Shown here: one piece after another, positions 8,286-15,161 of the stretch | Layout of the letters: every line of letters begins with the position of its first letter | Position numbering within the stretch: the stretch's first letter is position 1 | DNA from: Christensenellaceae bacterium | GTDB lineage: Bacteria > Bacillota > Clostridia > Christensenellales > Christensenellaceae | Direction: 5' to 3' | Assembly (NCBI GenBank): GCA_022846035.1 | Contig: AP025580.1 | Coordinates: forward strand, 2,418,001-2,482,000 | DNA length: 64,000 nt | Program-made: the position numbers and the translations under genes | Notes under the pieces: model-generated | The model's input: only the letters and a program-made list of their open reading frames with translations | The model's database searches: none | Told to the model about the DNA's origin: nothing

Positions 8286-9177
8286 GAAATTCGTTCGTAA
8301 AACGCTCCCCGCTTGCCGCGTAGTCTGTTTGGATCATACCCTGTTCTTTCATAAAGGCGCTGAACGCTGTCCAACGCTGCGGACGGATCGTGCCCCAATG
8401 CCCCTGCTCGTTTAAATACAACCCCGCTATATATTCCTGACTCTCGATGAGAAGATCGAGGTCGAAGTGCGGCGTATAGCCGTGCAGAATCTTCGCCGCG
8501 GAGACCGGATCGTTCGCCGCGTCGATAAAGCCCTGATCGCTGGCCTTAATAAACGCGCGCACCGCCTGTGGATCGCTTTCGATCAACGCGTTTTTTGCCG
8601 CGACCGCCGGCGCGCAGAAATCCATGACGTCGTAAAAATCTGCCAGCGCGAAATAATCGCAGTCCTTGCCCGCGTGTTTCATCACGAACCATTCCCAGTT
8701 TTTATAGATCCATACCGCGTCGCCGTCGGCGCCCAATGTTTCCACAATATCCCCTACGTCCTTGGTTACCAGCCTTACCTTGGAATAATCGCCGCCGTCC
8801 TCATTCACCGCATAACCGATCACCGCATGAAACCACTGCGGCGTCCAGTGAGTGAGACGCTTTCCCATAAGCTCGCGCGGGCGCGTCGCGCCGCATGACT
8901 TGAGGGAAATAATTCCTGAATCGTTACGCTGCGTGAGTACCGCGATCGCCGTCGCCTGGTCCTCTTTTTTTGCTTCGTCCATATAAACGAGCATCGCCGG
9001 CTCGGGCGCGACCACAATATCCGGCTGCCCCGCGAACTGGTGGCCGCAGCCGCCGAATTCGCCGTTAATATGTACGTCGATACCCAAATCCCTGTAATAT
9101 CCTTTATTGAGGGCGACATAAAATCCCGTGTGGTTCGTGTTTGCAAACCAGTCCAGTTCTACATGCAATACTTTCAT
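8278..9177 (-). CDS. NMT1/THI5-like (ThiY-type) pyrimidine-binding protein without signal peptide
   Basis: 299 residues. The N-terminus LDWFANTNHTGFYVALNKGYY and the downstream GIDVHI block are the NMT1/THI5 fold signature seen in ThiY, which binds HMP or formylaminopyrimidine. The ORF begins directly at this first strand, with a strong GAGGAGG ribosome site, so there is no signal peptide or lipobox and the protein should stay in the cytoplasm. The Cys-rich CCCFC motif of fungal THI5 is absent. It lies between ykoE and ykoD under the TPP riboswitch. Its role, as intracellular pyrimidine binder, regulator or enzyme, is open. Confidence 0.85.
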   Translation of the reverse strand: MKVLHVELDWFANTNHTGFYVALNKGYYRDLGIDVHINGEFGGCGHQFAGQPDIVVAPEPAMLVYMDEAKKEDQATAIAVLTQRNDSGIISLKSCGATRPRELMGKRLTHWTPQWFHAVIGYAVNEDGGDYSKVRLVTKDVGDIVETLGADGDAVWIYKNWEWFVMKHAGKDCDYFALADFYDVMDFCAPAVAAKNALIESDPQAVRAFIKASDQGFIDAANDPVSAAKILHGYTPHFDLDLLIESQEYIAGLYLNEQGHWGTIRPQRWTAFSAFMKEQGMIQTDYAASGERFTNEFHD

Positions 9178-9189
9178 TCTGTCCTCCTC

Positions 9190-9804
9190 TCAATCGTCGT
9201 CCGCGATGTCCTGATGCACATACTTCGCGCCGATCGCATAGCCTTTCAATACGCCCGTGCGCGCGAGCCCTTTGCCCAAAAGCCAGCTCAGGACGCCCGC
9301 GAACAGCAGCGACGTTCCCAGCCGCACCGCGAACATTCCGATCAGCATCGGCACGGCGAGCGCCGCATATCCATTTGTAAAATAAGTCCAGACAAAGCTT
9401 AAAATACACGCAAACATTGCCGAAACGCACATGCTGGCAAGGTTGTATTTCTTGTATCCGAATACGGCAAACCCAAGCTCCAGGCCAACCCCCTGTACAA
9501 GTCCTGTCGTAATGACCAATGGGAAATTTCCCATCAGCAGTTCCAAAAACGCCGCCAGCACTTCCGTCACCAGCGCCACGCCCGGTTTTTGCAGGATGAA
9601 CGCCGCCAGCGTCGCTGCCATAAACCACACGCCGTACACGATCTCAAAATTAAACGGCGCAAGACCGAACGGCGTCAAGGCCACGCCGATCGCCTGACTC
9701 AAATAAAACGCGCCCAGATAGATCGCTGCGAAGATCAGGCCTAAAATACCGATCATGATGATGTCCTTTAATTGCCAGCCTTTTTTTACCTTTACCTGTC
9801 CCAT
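9190..9804 (-). CDS. ykoE: ECF transporter substrate-capture subunit YkoE
   Basis: 204 residues from the ATG preceded by GGAGGAGAG; an in-frame ATG at 9876 would add 24 residues but has no ribosome site. Five to six hydrophobic helices with conserved loops (GEVLxxFLELLMGN-like region, about residue 85-95, and a G-rich LVQGVGLELGF segment) match YkoE, the S component for thiamin-related hydroxymethylpyrimidine. It is first of the riboswitch-controlled operon and supplies substrate specificity to YkoD-YkoC. Confidence 0.9.
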   Translation of the reverse strand: MGQVKVKKGWQLKDIIMIGILGLIFAAIYLGAFYLSQAIGVALTPFGLAPFNFEIVYGVWFMAATLAAFILQKPGVALVTEVLAAFLELLMGNFPLVITTGLVQGVGLELGFAVFGYKKYNLASMCVSAMFACILSFVWTYFTNGYAALAVPMLIGMFAVRLGTSLLFAGVLSWLLGKGLARTGVLKGYAIGAKYVHQDIADDD

Positions 9805-9921
9805 TTTTCTTCTCTCCTCCGTTCCCCGATCCATTGTCACCGGATCTTTCATCGGGAACCCTAGCGCTGCGCGCATACCGGTCTTTTGTCCTCGCCCGCA
9901 CGCCTCCGGATACCTGGAAAT

Positions 9922-9952
9922 AAAAAAATTCTTTCCAAGACACCGGAAAGAA
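9922..9952 (-). terminator. Riboswitch expression-platform terminator for the yko operon
   Basis: Minus strand TTCTTTCC-ggtgtctt-GGAAAGAA followed by seven T, beginning about 20 bases after the TPP aptamer. It would stop transcription when TPP is bound, leaving the ykoE operon off. Confidence 0.8.
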
Positions 9953-9967
9953 CCAACTCAAAAAACG

Positions 9968-10060
9968 TGCTCCCTCCGCCAGTGTGAACTGGATCAGGTT
10001 CAACGGGTCTAGACATAAGTCTACTCTCAGCCGGCAATGCGCGACTCCCCTGACATTCCA
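9968..10060 (-). ncRNA. TPP riboswitch upstream of ykoE
   Basis: The minus strand shows the thi-box in order: GGGGAGT, CTGAGA, GACCCGTTGAACCTGATC, then CACTGGCGGAGGGAG. All conserved blocks for TPP binding are present. A terminator follows, so control is by transcription termination. It governs ykoE, the ThiY-like gene, ykoD and ykoC. Confidence 0.95.
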
Positions 10061-10078
10061 TATTTAATTTCTTTTTTC

Positions 10079-10107
10079 ACTATAGCAGATACCCCGCGCC
10101 CTGTCAA
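10079..10107 (-). promoter_or_regulatory. Sigma-A promoter of the yko operon
   Basis: Minus strand TTGACA (10102-10107), 17-bp spacer, TATAGT (10079-10084), about 20 bp ahead of the aptamer. It is back to back with the thiT promoter. Confidence 0.88.
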
Positions 10108-10150
10108 TCGCCAAAAGCGAACGGATATGCCGCCCCTTATAAAACAATGC

Positions 10151-10179
10151 TTGACGCTTCCGCAAAACGGTGCTATGAT
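10151..10179 (+). promoter_or_regulatory. Sigma-A promoter of thiT
   Basis: TTGACG (10151-10156), 17-bp spacer, TATGAT (10174-10179). Start of transcription would fall just before the second thi-box. Only 43 bp separate its -35 from that of the divergent yko promoter. Confidence 0.85.
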
Positions 10180-10199
10180 GACCTCATAAAATTTCATTC

Positions 10200-10270
10200 A
10201 CTGCTGGGGGAGCTTCGGCTGAGAATTAAACCCTTACAACCAGCACGGTAATACGTGCCAGGGAAGCGTC
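10200..10270 (+). ncRNA. TPP riboswitch (variant) upstream of thiT
   Basis: GGGGGAGC, GGCTGAGA, AACCCTTACAACC and a closing CCAGGGAAG follow the thi-box order. The P4/P5 part is shortened: the usual CCTGATCTGG block is replaced by a small stem GCACG/CGTGC around GTAATA. Position before a thiamin transporter and the terminator just downstream support the assignment, but ligand affinity may differ from the standard aptamer. Confidence 0.75.
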
Positions 10271-10286
10271 TGTGCGTTGCTGTTCA

Positions 10287-10310
10287 CTCCTGCTTTCCGC
10301 AGGAGTTTTT
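10287..10310 (+). terminator. Riboswitch terminator before thiT
   Basis: CTCCTGC-tttcc-GCAGGAG followed by TTTTTCTTTT, 17 bases after the aptamer and 50 bp before the thiT start. It is the off-state element of the thiT riboswitch. Confidence 0.88.
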
Positions 10311-10360
10311 CTTTTGCAGTGATCAGAATTTTAAATCCACACAAATGAAGGAGATTTACT

Positions 10361-11050
10361 ATGTTTGATCAATTTTCACAACTGAATCTGCCCGCGCTCA
10401 TTATTGTATGCATCGCGATCGCCGCAGGGCTGGCCGGTTATTTTTTGTACCGCTCCCACACCAACGGCGGCCGTGAAGTCACAAAAAAATCGCAATGGAC
10501 GACCAAGGAGATCACCACGGCGGCATTATGCATCGCCGCTTCGTTCCTGCTAAGCTTTATCCGGATTTTCTCCATGCCCAACGGCGGTTCCATTACCCCT
10601 GCCAGCATGCTGCCGATGATGGCGTTTTCTTATGTCTACGGCTTTAAAAAAGGATTTATCGCCGGATTGTGCTACTCTTTGCTGCAATTTATCCAGGAGC
10701 CCTTTGCGCTTGCGCCGATGCAGGTGATTCTCGATTACCCGCTTTCGTTCTCGCTGCTCGCGCTGGCCGCATTCGCCAAAAAGAGTATTGTTTCCGGCAT
10801 TGCATACGGCTGCGCCGCGCGTTTTATCTGCCAGTTTCTTTCGGGCTGGATTTTCTTCGGTATGTATGCTCCGGAAGGCATGCCCGCCTGGCTTTATTCC
10901 CTGGGCTATAACGGAACCGTCGTCGGGCTCGAGTGCGCGATCTGCATCGCCGTTTCCCTGATTCCTGCTCTCCATAAGTTCCTGAATCGCACCAGGGCGC
11001 AGGCCCGCACGCAGCAAAAGGCTTTTATAAAAGCGCGCGCCGCAAACTGA
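10361..11050 (+). CDS. thiT: Thiamin ECF transporter S component ThiT
   Basis: 229 residues. An extra N-terminal membrane helix (about 12-31) and linker precede the six-helix ThiT body. Recognisable blocks are SMPNGGSITPASMLPM, YGFKKGFIAGLCYSLLQ, the QEPFALAPMQVILDYPLSF loop that supplies thiamin contacts, and the late YNGTVVGLE helix. ThiT uses the general EcfA-EcfA'-EcfT module, which is not in this window, unlike the dedicated YkoEDC opposite it. RBS AAGGAG lies eight bases before the ATG. Confidence 0.94.
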   Translation: MFDQFSQLNLPALIIVCIAIAAGLAGYFLYRSHTNGGREVTKKSQWTTKEITTAALCIAASFLLSFIRIFSMPNGGSITPASMLPMMAFSYVYGFKKGFIAGLCYSLLQFIQEPFALAPMQVILDYPLSFSLLALAAFAKKSIVSGIAYGCAARFICQFLSGWIFFGMYAPEGMPAWLYSLGYNGTVVGLECAICIAVSLIPALHKFLNRTRAQARTQQKAFIKARAAN

Positions 11051-11860
11051 TTATTTAAAGAATTCCGCGACCTTACGGTAGTTATCGAGCAGGTCGCCGT
11101 ATGTCTGATAGTCGCTCGGATATACCTCAAGCATCATTACGCCGTCATAGCCGACTTCTTTCAGCTTGTTTTTCATGCTGCCAAAGTCCATCTCGCCGTC
11201 AAACGGCAGGCAGGGAATGATCCCCTTTTGGGGATCCTTGCGGTAATCGCACACATGCACGTGCGCAAGGCGGCTGCCCATATCGTCTATATAATCCGCA
11301 ACTTCATACCCTGACTGCGCCGCCTGCTTGATGTCGAGTGTAAAATACAGGTTGTCGCTTTGCGTATATTTCAGGATATTCCGCGCAAAGCCCGGCTGCG
11401 CATACCAGCACCAATGTACGTTTTCGTACGCCAGCTTTACCCCGCGCTGACGGGCCTGCTCCGCCAGCACGGTCACGCGCTCGCCCGCGCGCTCATAATT
11501 CACATGGAAAGTCCTGGCATGCTTCAAGTTCATCGGTCCATGAAACACATAAATACCCGCCGAAAGCTCCGCCGCCGCATCCACTACCTGACTGTAGACG
11601 GAAAGCGCCTCTTCCCTCTGGCGTTCGTGCATGGAAAAAAGCTGCGGTTCAAACTGCGTGCACAGCGCGTGTACGGAACGCACGCGCATTCCTTCTCCGT
11701 CGCAGATACGCCGTATCTCGTCCGTAAAGGGCTTTTTGTATTCCATCATTGCCGAAAAAAACAATTCTATATCCTTGATTCCCAGTTTTGCTATTTCGCG
11801 GACCGAATCCTCATTATATAGCCTGCAGAAAAAGCAGGCGGTCGACATACCGGCTTCCAT
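11051..11860 (-). CDS. Sugar phosphate isomerase/epimerase-like TIM barrel
   Basis: 269 residues of the AP-endonuclease-2/xylose isomerase-like TIM-barrel superfamily: IKDIELFF early strand, IYVFHGPMN, LAYENVHWCW, FTLDIKQAAQSG, LAHVHVCDY and a final MMLEVYP. The Glu, Asp, His and Glu metal ligands at strand ends are all present. Such enzymes isomerise or epimerise sugars or act on inositol-like substrates; the substrate cannot be told. It converges on thiT with the two stop codons abutting. AGGAGA lies seven bases before the ATG. Confidence 0.82.
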   Translation of the reverse strand: MEAGMSTACFFCRLYNEDSVREIAKLGIKDIELFFSAMMEYKKPFTDEIRRICDGEGMRVRSVHALCTQFEPQLFSMHERQREEALSVYSQVVDAAAELSAGIYVFHGPMNLKHARTFHVNYERAGERVTVLAEQARQRGVKLAYENVHWCWYAQPGFARNILKYTQSDNLYFTLDIKQAAQSGYEVADYIDDMGSRLAHVHVCDYRKDPQKGIIPCLPFDGEMDFGSMKNKLKEVGYDGVMMLEVYPSDYQTYGDLLDNYRKVAEFFK

Positions 11861-11945
11861 TCATATCTCCTGTTTTTAAAATTCAAATTGTACTACTAAT
11901 CCATTTTATTTCTTTAAAAGCCTTTTGTCCAATCTATTTTTATTA

Positions 11946-11951
11946 TATAAT
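11946..11951 (+). promoter_or_regulatory. Probable -10 of the leuB promoter
   Basis: TATAAT about 40 bp before leuB, with TTTGTC 16 bp upstream as a poor -35. No T-box or leader peptide was found in the 130-bp intergenic region. Confidence 0.5.
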
Positions 11952-11991
11952 AGCGGTTGTAAGCAAATCTTAAAACAGGAAGGTAAGATAA

Positions 11992-13053
11992 ATGGAATAT
12001 AAAATAGCCAGGATCCCCGGCGACGGGATCGGCCCCGAAGTATCCGAGCAGGCCGTCAGGGTCCTTGAAAAAATCGGCAGGCTACACGGCCACTCCTTTA
12101 CGTTCACAGATGTAGACGCAGGCGGTATTGCCATCGATAAATACGGCGATCCCCTGCCGGAGGAACAACTGGAAATTTGCCGCAAGAGCGACGCGGTGCT
12201 GCTCTCAGCCGTGGGCGGTGAAAAATGGGATGATCTTCCGGTCGACAAGCGTCCGGAAAAGGGCTTGCTGCGCTTGCGCGGCGGACTCGGCCTGTTCGCC
12301 AATCTGCGTCCCGCGATTATCTATAACGAGCTTAAATCGGCCTGCCCCTTAAAGGACGAGATCGTCGGCGACAACCTCGATATTCTCATCCTGCGCGAAT
12401 TAACGGGCGACGTGTATTTTGGGGAAAAAGGCGGCGACGACCTTACCTATTCGTCCGACCTGATGAATTACCACGACTATGAAGTGGAGCGGATTGCCCA
12501 TCTCGCCTTTCAGTCCGCGCGTAAGCGCGACAAAAGGGTCACGAGCGTTGATAAGGCCAACGTTCTTTCCACCTCGCGCCTGTGGCGCAATACGGTAAAC
12601 CGTGTCGCCAAGGAGTATCCGGACGTGCAGCTAAACCATATGTACGTCGACAACGCGGCTATGCAGCTTGTGCGCAATCCGCGCCAGTTTGACGTGGTCG
12701 TTACGGGCAACCTGTTCGGCGATATTCTCACGGACGAGGCGAGCATGATCACCGGTTCTATCGGTATGCTCCCGTCGGCAAGCCTCGGAAGCACGAAGCT
12801 CGGCATGTACGAGCCGATCCACGGCAGCGCGCCGGACATCGCGGGTACGGGCAAGGCGAATCCCATCGCCATGATCCTTTCATGCGCTATGATGCTCCGT
12901 TATTCCTTTGATCTGGAAACCGAAGCGCAGTCCATCGAGTCAGCGGTAAAAGCTGTGCTTAAGAGCGGCGCACGCACGGCTGACATTGCGGCGGGCGGCG
13001 CGTTTATCACCACTCGGGAAATGAGCGACCTGATTCTGGACGCCCTGAAATAA
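11992..13053 (+). CDS. leuB: 3-isopropylmalate dehydrogenase
   Basis: 353 residues, normal length. It oxidatively decarboxylates (2R,3S)-3-isopropylmalate with NAD in leucine synthesis. Visible: N-terminal RIPGDGIGPEV, AVGGEKWDDLP, the substrate loop with LFANLRPA, RELTGDVYFGE, the active-site KANVL lysine, DNAAMQLVRNP, the metal aspartates in GDILTDEAS and GSAPDIAGTGKANP near the NAD site. leuA, leuC and leuD are not adjacent. The terminator 13062-13097 follows, so leuB is a single-gene unit. Confidence 0.93.
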   Translation: MEYKIARIPGDGIGPEVSEQAVRVLEKIGRLHGHSFTFTDVDAGGIAIDKYGDPLPEEQLEICRKSDAVLLSAVGGEKWDDLPVDKRPEKGLLRLRGGLGLFANLRPAIIYNELKSACPLKDEIVGDNLDILILRELTGDVYFGEKGGDDLTYSSDLMNYHDYEVERIAHLAFQSARKRDKRVTSVDKANVLSTSRLWRNTVNRVAKEYPDVQLNHMYVDNAAMQLVRNPRQFDVVVTGNLFGDILTDEASMITGSIGMLPSASLGSTKLGMYEPIHGSAPDIAGTGKANPIAMILSCAMMLRYSFDLETEAQSIESAVKAVLKSGARTADIAAGGAFITTREMSDLILDALK

Positions 13054-13061
13054 CAAGCATT

Positions 13062-13097
13062 AAAAAAGGCTGTCTCTGTAAGGGAGACAGCCTTTTT
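13062..13097. terminator. Bidirectional terminator between leuB and dac
   Basis: AAAAAAGGCTGTCTC and GGGAGACAGCCTTTTT form a stem flanked by A-run and T-run, serving both convergent genes. Confidence 0.92.
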
Positions 13098-13106
13098 ATT
13101 TATCTT

Positions 13107-14750
13107 TTACAAGCGGTGTCCGCGTCCGCCCGAACCTTGGCGGCGTGTCTTTACTGTGCGCGTAGGCGTAATATCCGCCTGCCGGCGTCTGACTCCGGCA
13201 TACCGTTTGCGCCTGCGGCTTAAATTAACCATGCGTACAATCAGCAGCGTAAGTATCAGCGCCGCCGGAATGATGATCCACAAATACCATATCTCAAAGG
13301 ATAATACGGGCACGCCGTATTCCTTGCTCGTTTCCATTTCGTCACCCGCCGGATAAACCTGGCGGCTCGCAAGAAGCGGCGCGTTATAGATTTCCTCGCC
13401 GTTCAGGATATAGGAAACCGTTCCCACCTGGTCTCCCTCGTTGATGGGCGCTTTTAAAGGCCCTTCGATATTCGTCTTTTGCTCCAATTGTACGGTTCCG
13501 TCCGCAAGCCCTTGCGCAGTCGCCGCGTCCACCAGGCGCACGTCCGTTTTATCCCCGCTCAGGTTGGCGGTCACTTCAAGCTGGCCGTCCTGCGGGTCGT
13601 TTCCCGCCGCGCCCTCGATCGTTTCCGTCACCGAAAACGGCGCCACATATTGCCCGAGGTCCACCTTTGCATAATTGGTAAAGCCGTAGTCAAACAAATA
13701 TTTGGCAATGTCCCACCGCGCGTATGAATTGGGGATACCCGCTTCCTTGTTGCCCATCGATTTATCGCCAAAAATAAGCGCGATCAGATTAAGATCCCCG
13801 CTCGTCGCGGTCGCCACCAGGCAGCCGTAGGAATCGACGACTTCCCCGCCGTTTAAGGTAATATGCTCCAGCAAGCCCGTTTTCAGGCCCGTCGCCTTGT
13901 CGTAAAGATACTTCGCGTATTCCGGCCTCGTTTCCGGCGTTGCAATCAGAAAATTCGAGCTTGTGAACTTACGCGGCGTTTCCAATCCCGCATCTGCATC
14001 CGGCGTATATTCCGTGACGCCTGCCGCTTCCATGATCTCCGGATGCTTGTATGCTTCTCGCGCGAGGATCGCCATATCCGCAGCCGTCGTATAGTGGTCG
14101 TACCCAACATTAAAAATATAGAGACCGTAAGGATTCAAAAAATGCGTATCCGACATCCCCATCTCCTGCGCCTTTTGGTTCATCAGGTCCACAAAGGCGG
14201 ATTCGCTTCCGGCAATATGTACGCCAAGGGCAACGGCGGCGTCGTTTCCCGAACAAATCATCAGTCCATAAAATAAATCCTTTACGGAAATCGTTTCGCC
14301 CTGTTTTAAATTCATCAGGCTGGAACCTTTGGAAAACTGGTTGACCTCCGCGCCTACGGTAACCATATCGTCCATATTACAGTTTTCCAGCGTCAGGATC
14401 GCGGTCATTAATTTTGTGGTGCTGGCAGGAAATACCTGCCAGTCCTTGTTTTTGGAGAAAAGAACCTCTCCCGTATCCGCGTCCAGAAGCATTGCGGAAT
14501 CGGCGGTAATCAGAGACATATCCACTTCCGGCGCGCCCTGCTTCAATTCGGATGTCGCTTCCGGAGTCGGCGTCGGCTCCGGCGTAGGAACAGGCGTCGG
14601 CGTCGCTTCCGGATTTGCGGCGTCCCCCGATGCCGCAGCTTCCGCGCTTGCCTGCGCGTCCGGTTCCGCAAACGCGATCGCCGGTATAAACGCGATCAAT
14701 AGGATCGTGATGATCAATGCTGTTATTCTTCTCAAACTCAATATCCTCAC
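13107..14750 (-). CDS. D-alanyl-D-alanine carboxypeptidase (PBP5/DacF type, peptidase S11)
   Basis: 547 residues, longer than typical DacF. It has an N-terminal signal peptide (to about Ala28), a Thr/Pro/Glu-rich spacer (about 46-68), then the S11 domain with Ser110-x-x-Lys113 in PASTTKLM, the SxN motif in CSGNDAA and KTG in ATGLKTGLLEH. A PBP5-type beta domain follows, then one C-terminal membrane helix (about 490-512) and a basic tail. It trims the terminal D-Ala of peptidoglycan stem peptides outside the membrane. The start is GTG with GAGGAAA upstream. Confidence 0.95.
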   Translation of the reverse strand: MRILSLRRITALIITILLIAFIPAIAFAEPDAQASAEAAASGDAANPEATPTPVPTPEPTPTPEATSELKQGAPEVDMSLITADSAMLLDADTGEVLFSKNKDWQVFPASTTKLMTAILTLENCNMDDMVTVGAEVNQFSKGSSLMNLKQGETISVKDLFYGLMICSGNDAAVALGVHIAGSESAFVDLMNQKAQEMGMSDTHFLNPYGLYIFNVGYDHYTTAADMAILAREAYKHPEIMEAAGVTEYTPDADAGLETPRKFTSSNFLIATPETRPEYAKYLYDKATGLKTGLLEHITLNGGEVVDSYGCLVATATSGDLNLIALIFGDKSMGNKEAGIPNSYARWDIAKYLFDYGFTNYAKVDLGQYVAPFSVTETIEGAAGNDPQDGQLEVTANLSGDKTDVRLVDAATAQGLADGTVQLEQKTNIEGPLKAPINEGDQVGTVSYILNGEEIYNAPLLASRQVYPAGDEMETSKEYGVPVLSFEIWYLWIIIPAALILTLLIVRMVNLSRRRKRYAGVRRRQADITPTRTVKTRRQGSGGRGHRL

Positions 14751-14933
14751 TGAAATTTCCTCGTTATAACATTCATATTATATATCAAAGCGGCGGCTTT
14801 GTATAGCGAATGTATCACTTTTGTAATGTATTTTCATAGTTTCTTCACAACTTTTTTATGCCTATGTACCTGATTTGTACATCCCGTATCGTATACTTTT
14901 TTTATCACCAGAAAAGCCAAGGAGGGCAAAATA

Positions 14934-15077
14934 ATGTTGGAAATTTTATTGTCGAAAGAGATCATCGCCATACTGGCCGTTGTGATAGCCGTTATCTGTG
15001 CAATCTGCATTTCCGCCGCGCTGCTGGAGCATAAGCCGCGCCATAAATACCGCAGGCCTACCGAATACCGCGAATAA
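14934..15077 (+). CDS. 47-residue single-span membrane peptide
   Basis: Short ORF starting MLEILLSKEIIAILA. A strong ribosome site AAGGAGG is followed after 7 bases by the ATG. Residues about 9-31 are hydrophobic (one membrane helix), and the C-terminal 16 residues are basic (HKPRHKYRRP), so the tail is probably cytoplasmic. It lies alone between divergent dac and the CoA-transferase. No homologue is recognised; codon structure and RBS support expression. Confidence 0.6.
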   Translation: MLEILLSKEIIAILAVVIAVICAICISAALLEHKPRHKYRRPTEYRE

Positions 15078-15094
15078 CAGGTCAGGATTTTCCC

Positions 15095-15123
15095 TTGAAA
15101 ATACCGGCAAAATGCAAGATAAT
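15095..15123 (+). promoter_or_regulatory. Promoter of the first CoA-transferase
   Basis: TTGAAA (15095-15100), 17-bp spacer, GATAAT (15118-15123), about 40 bp ahead of the start codon. Confidence 0.65.
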
Positions 15124-15161
15124 AGAAAGGCAATGAATTTTTAAAACAGGCAGGTATTTCC

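Noticed and set aside
11880-11991. T-box or leucine leader before leuB
   Set aside because: No specifier loop, TGGNACC-type sequence, leader peptide or terminator was found.
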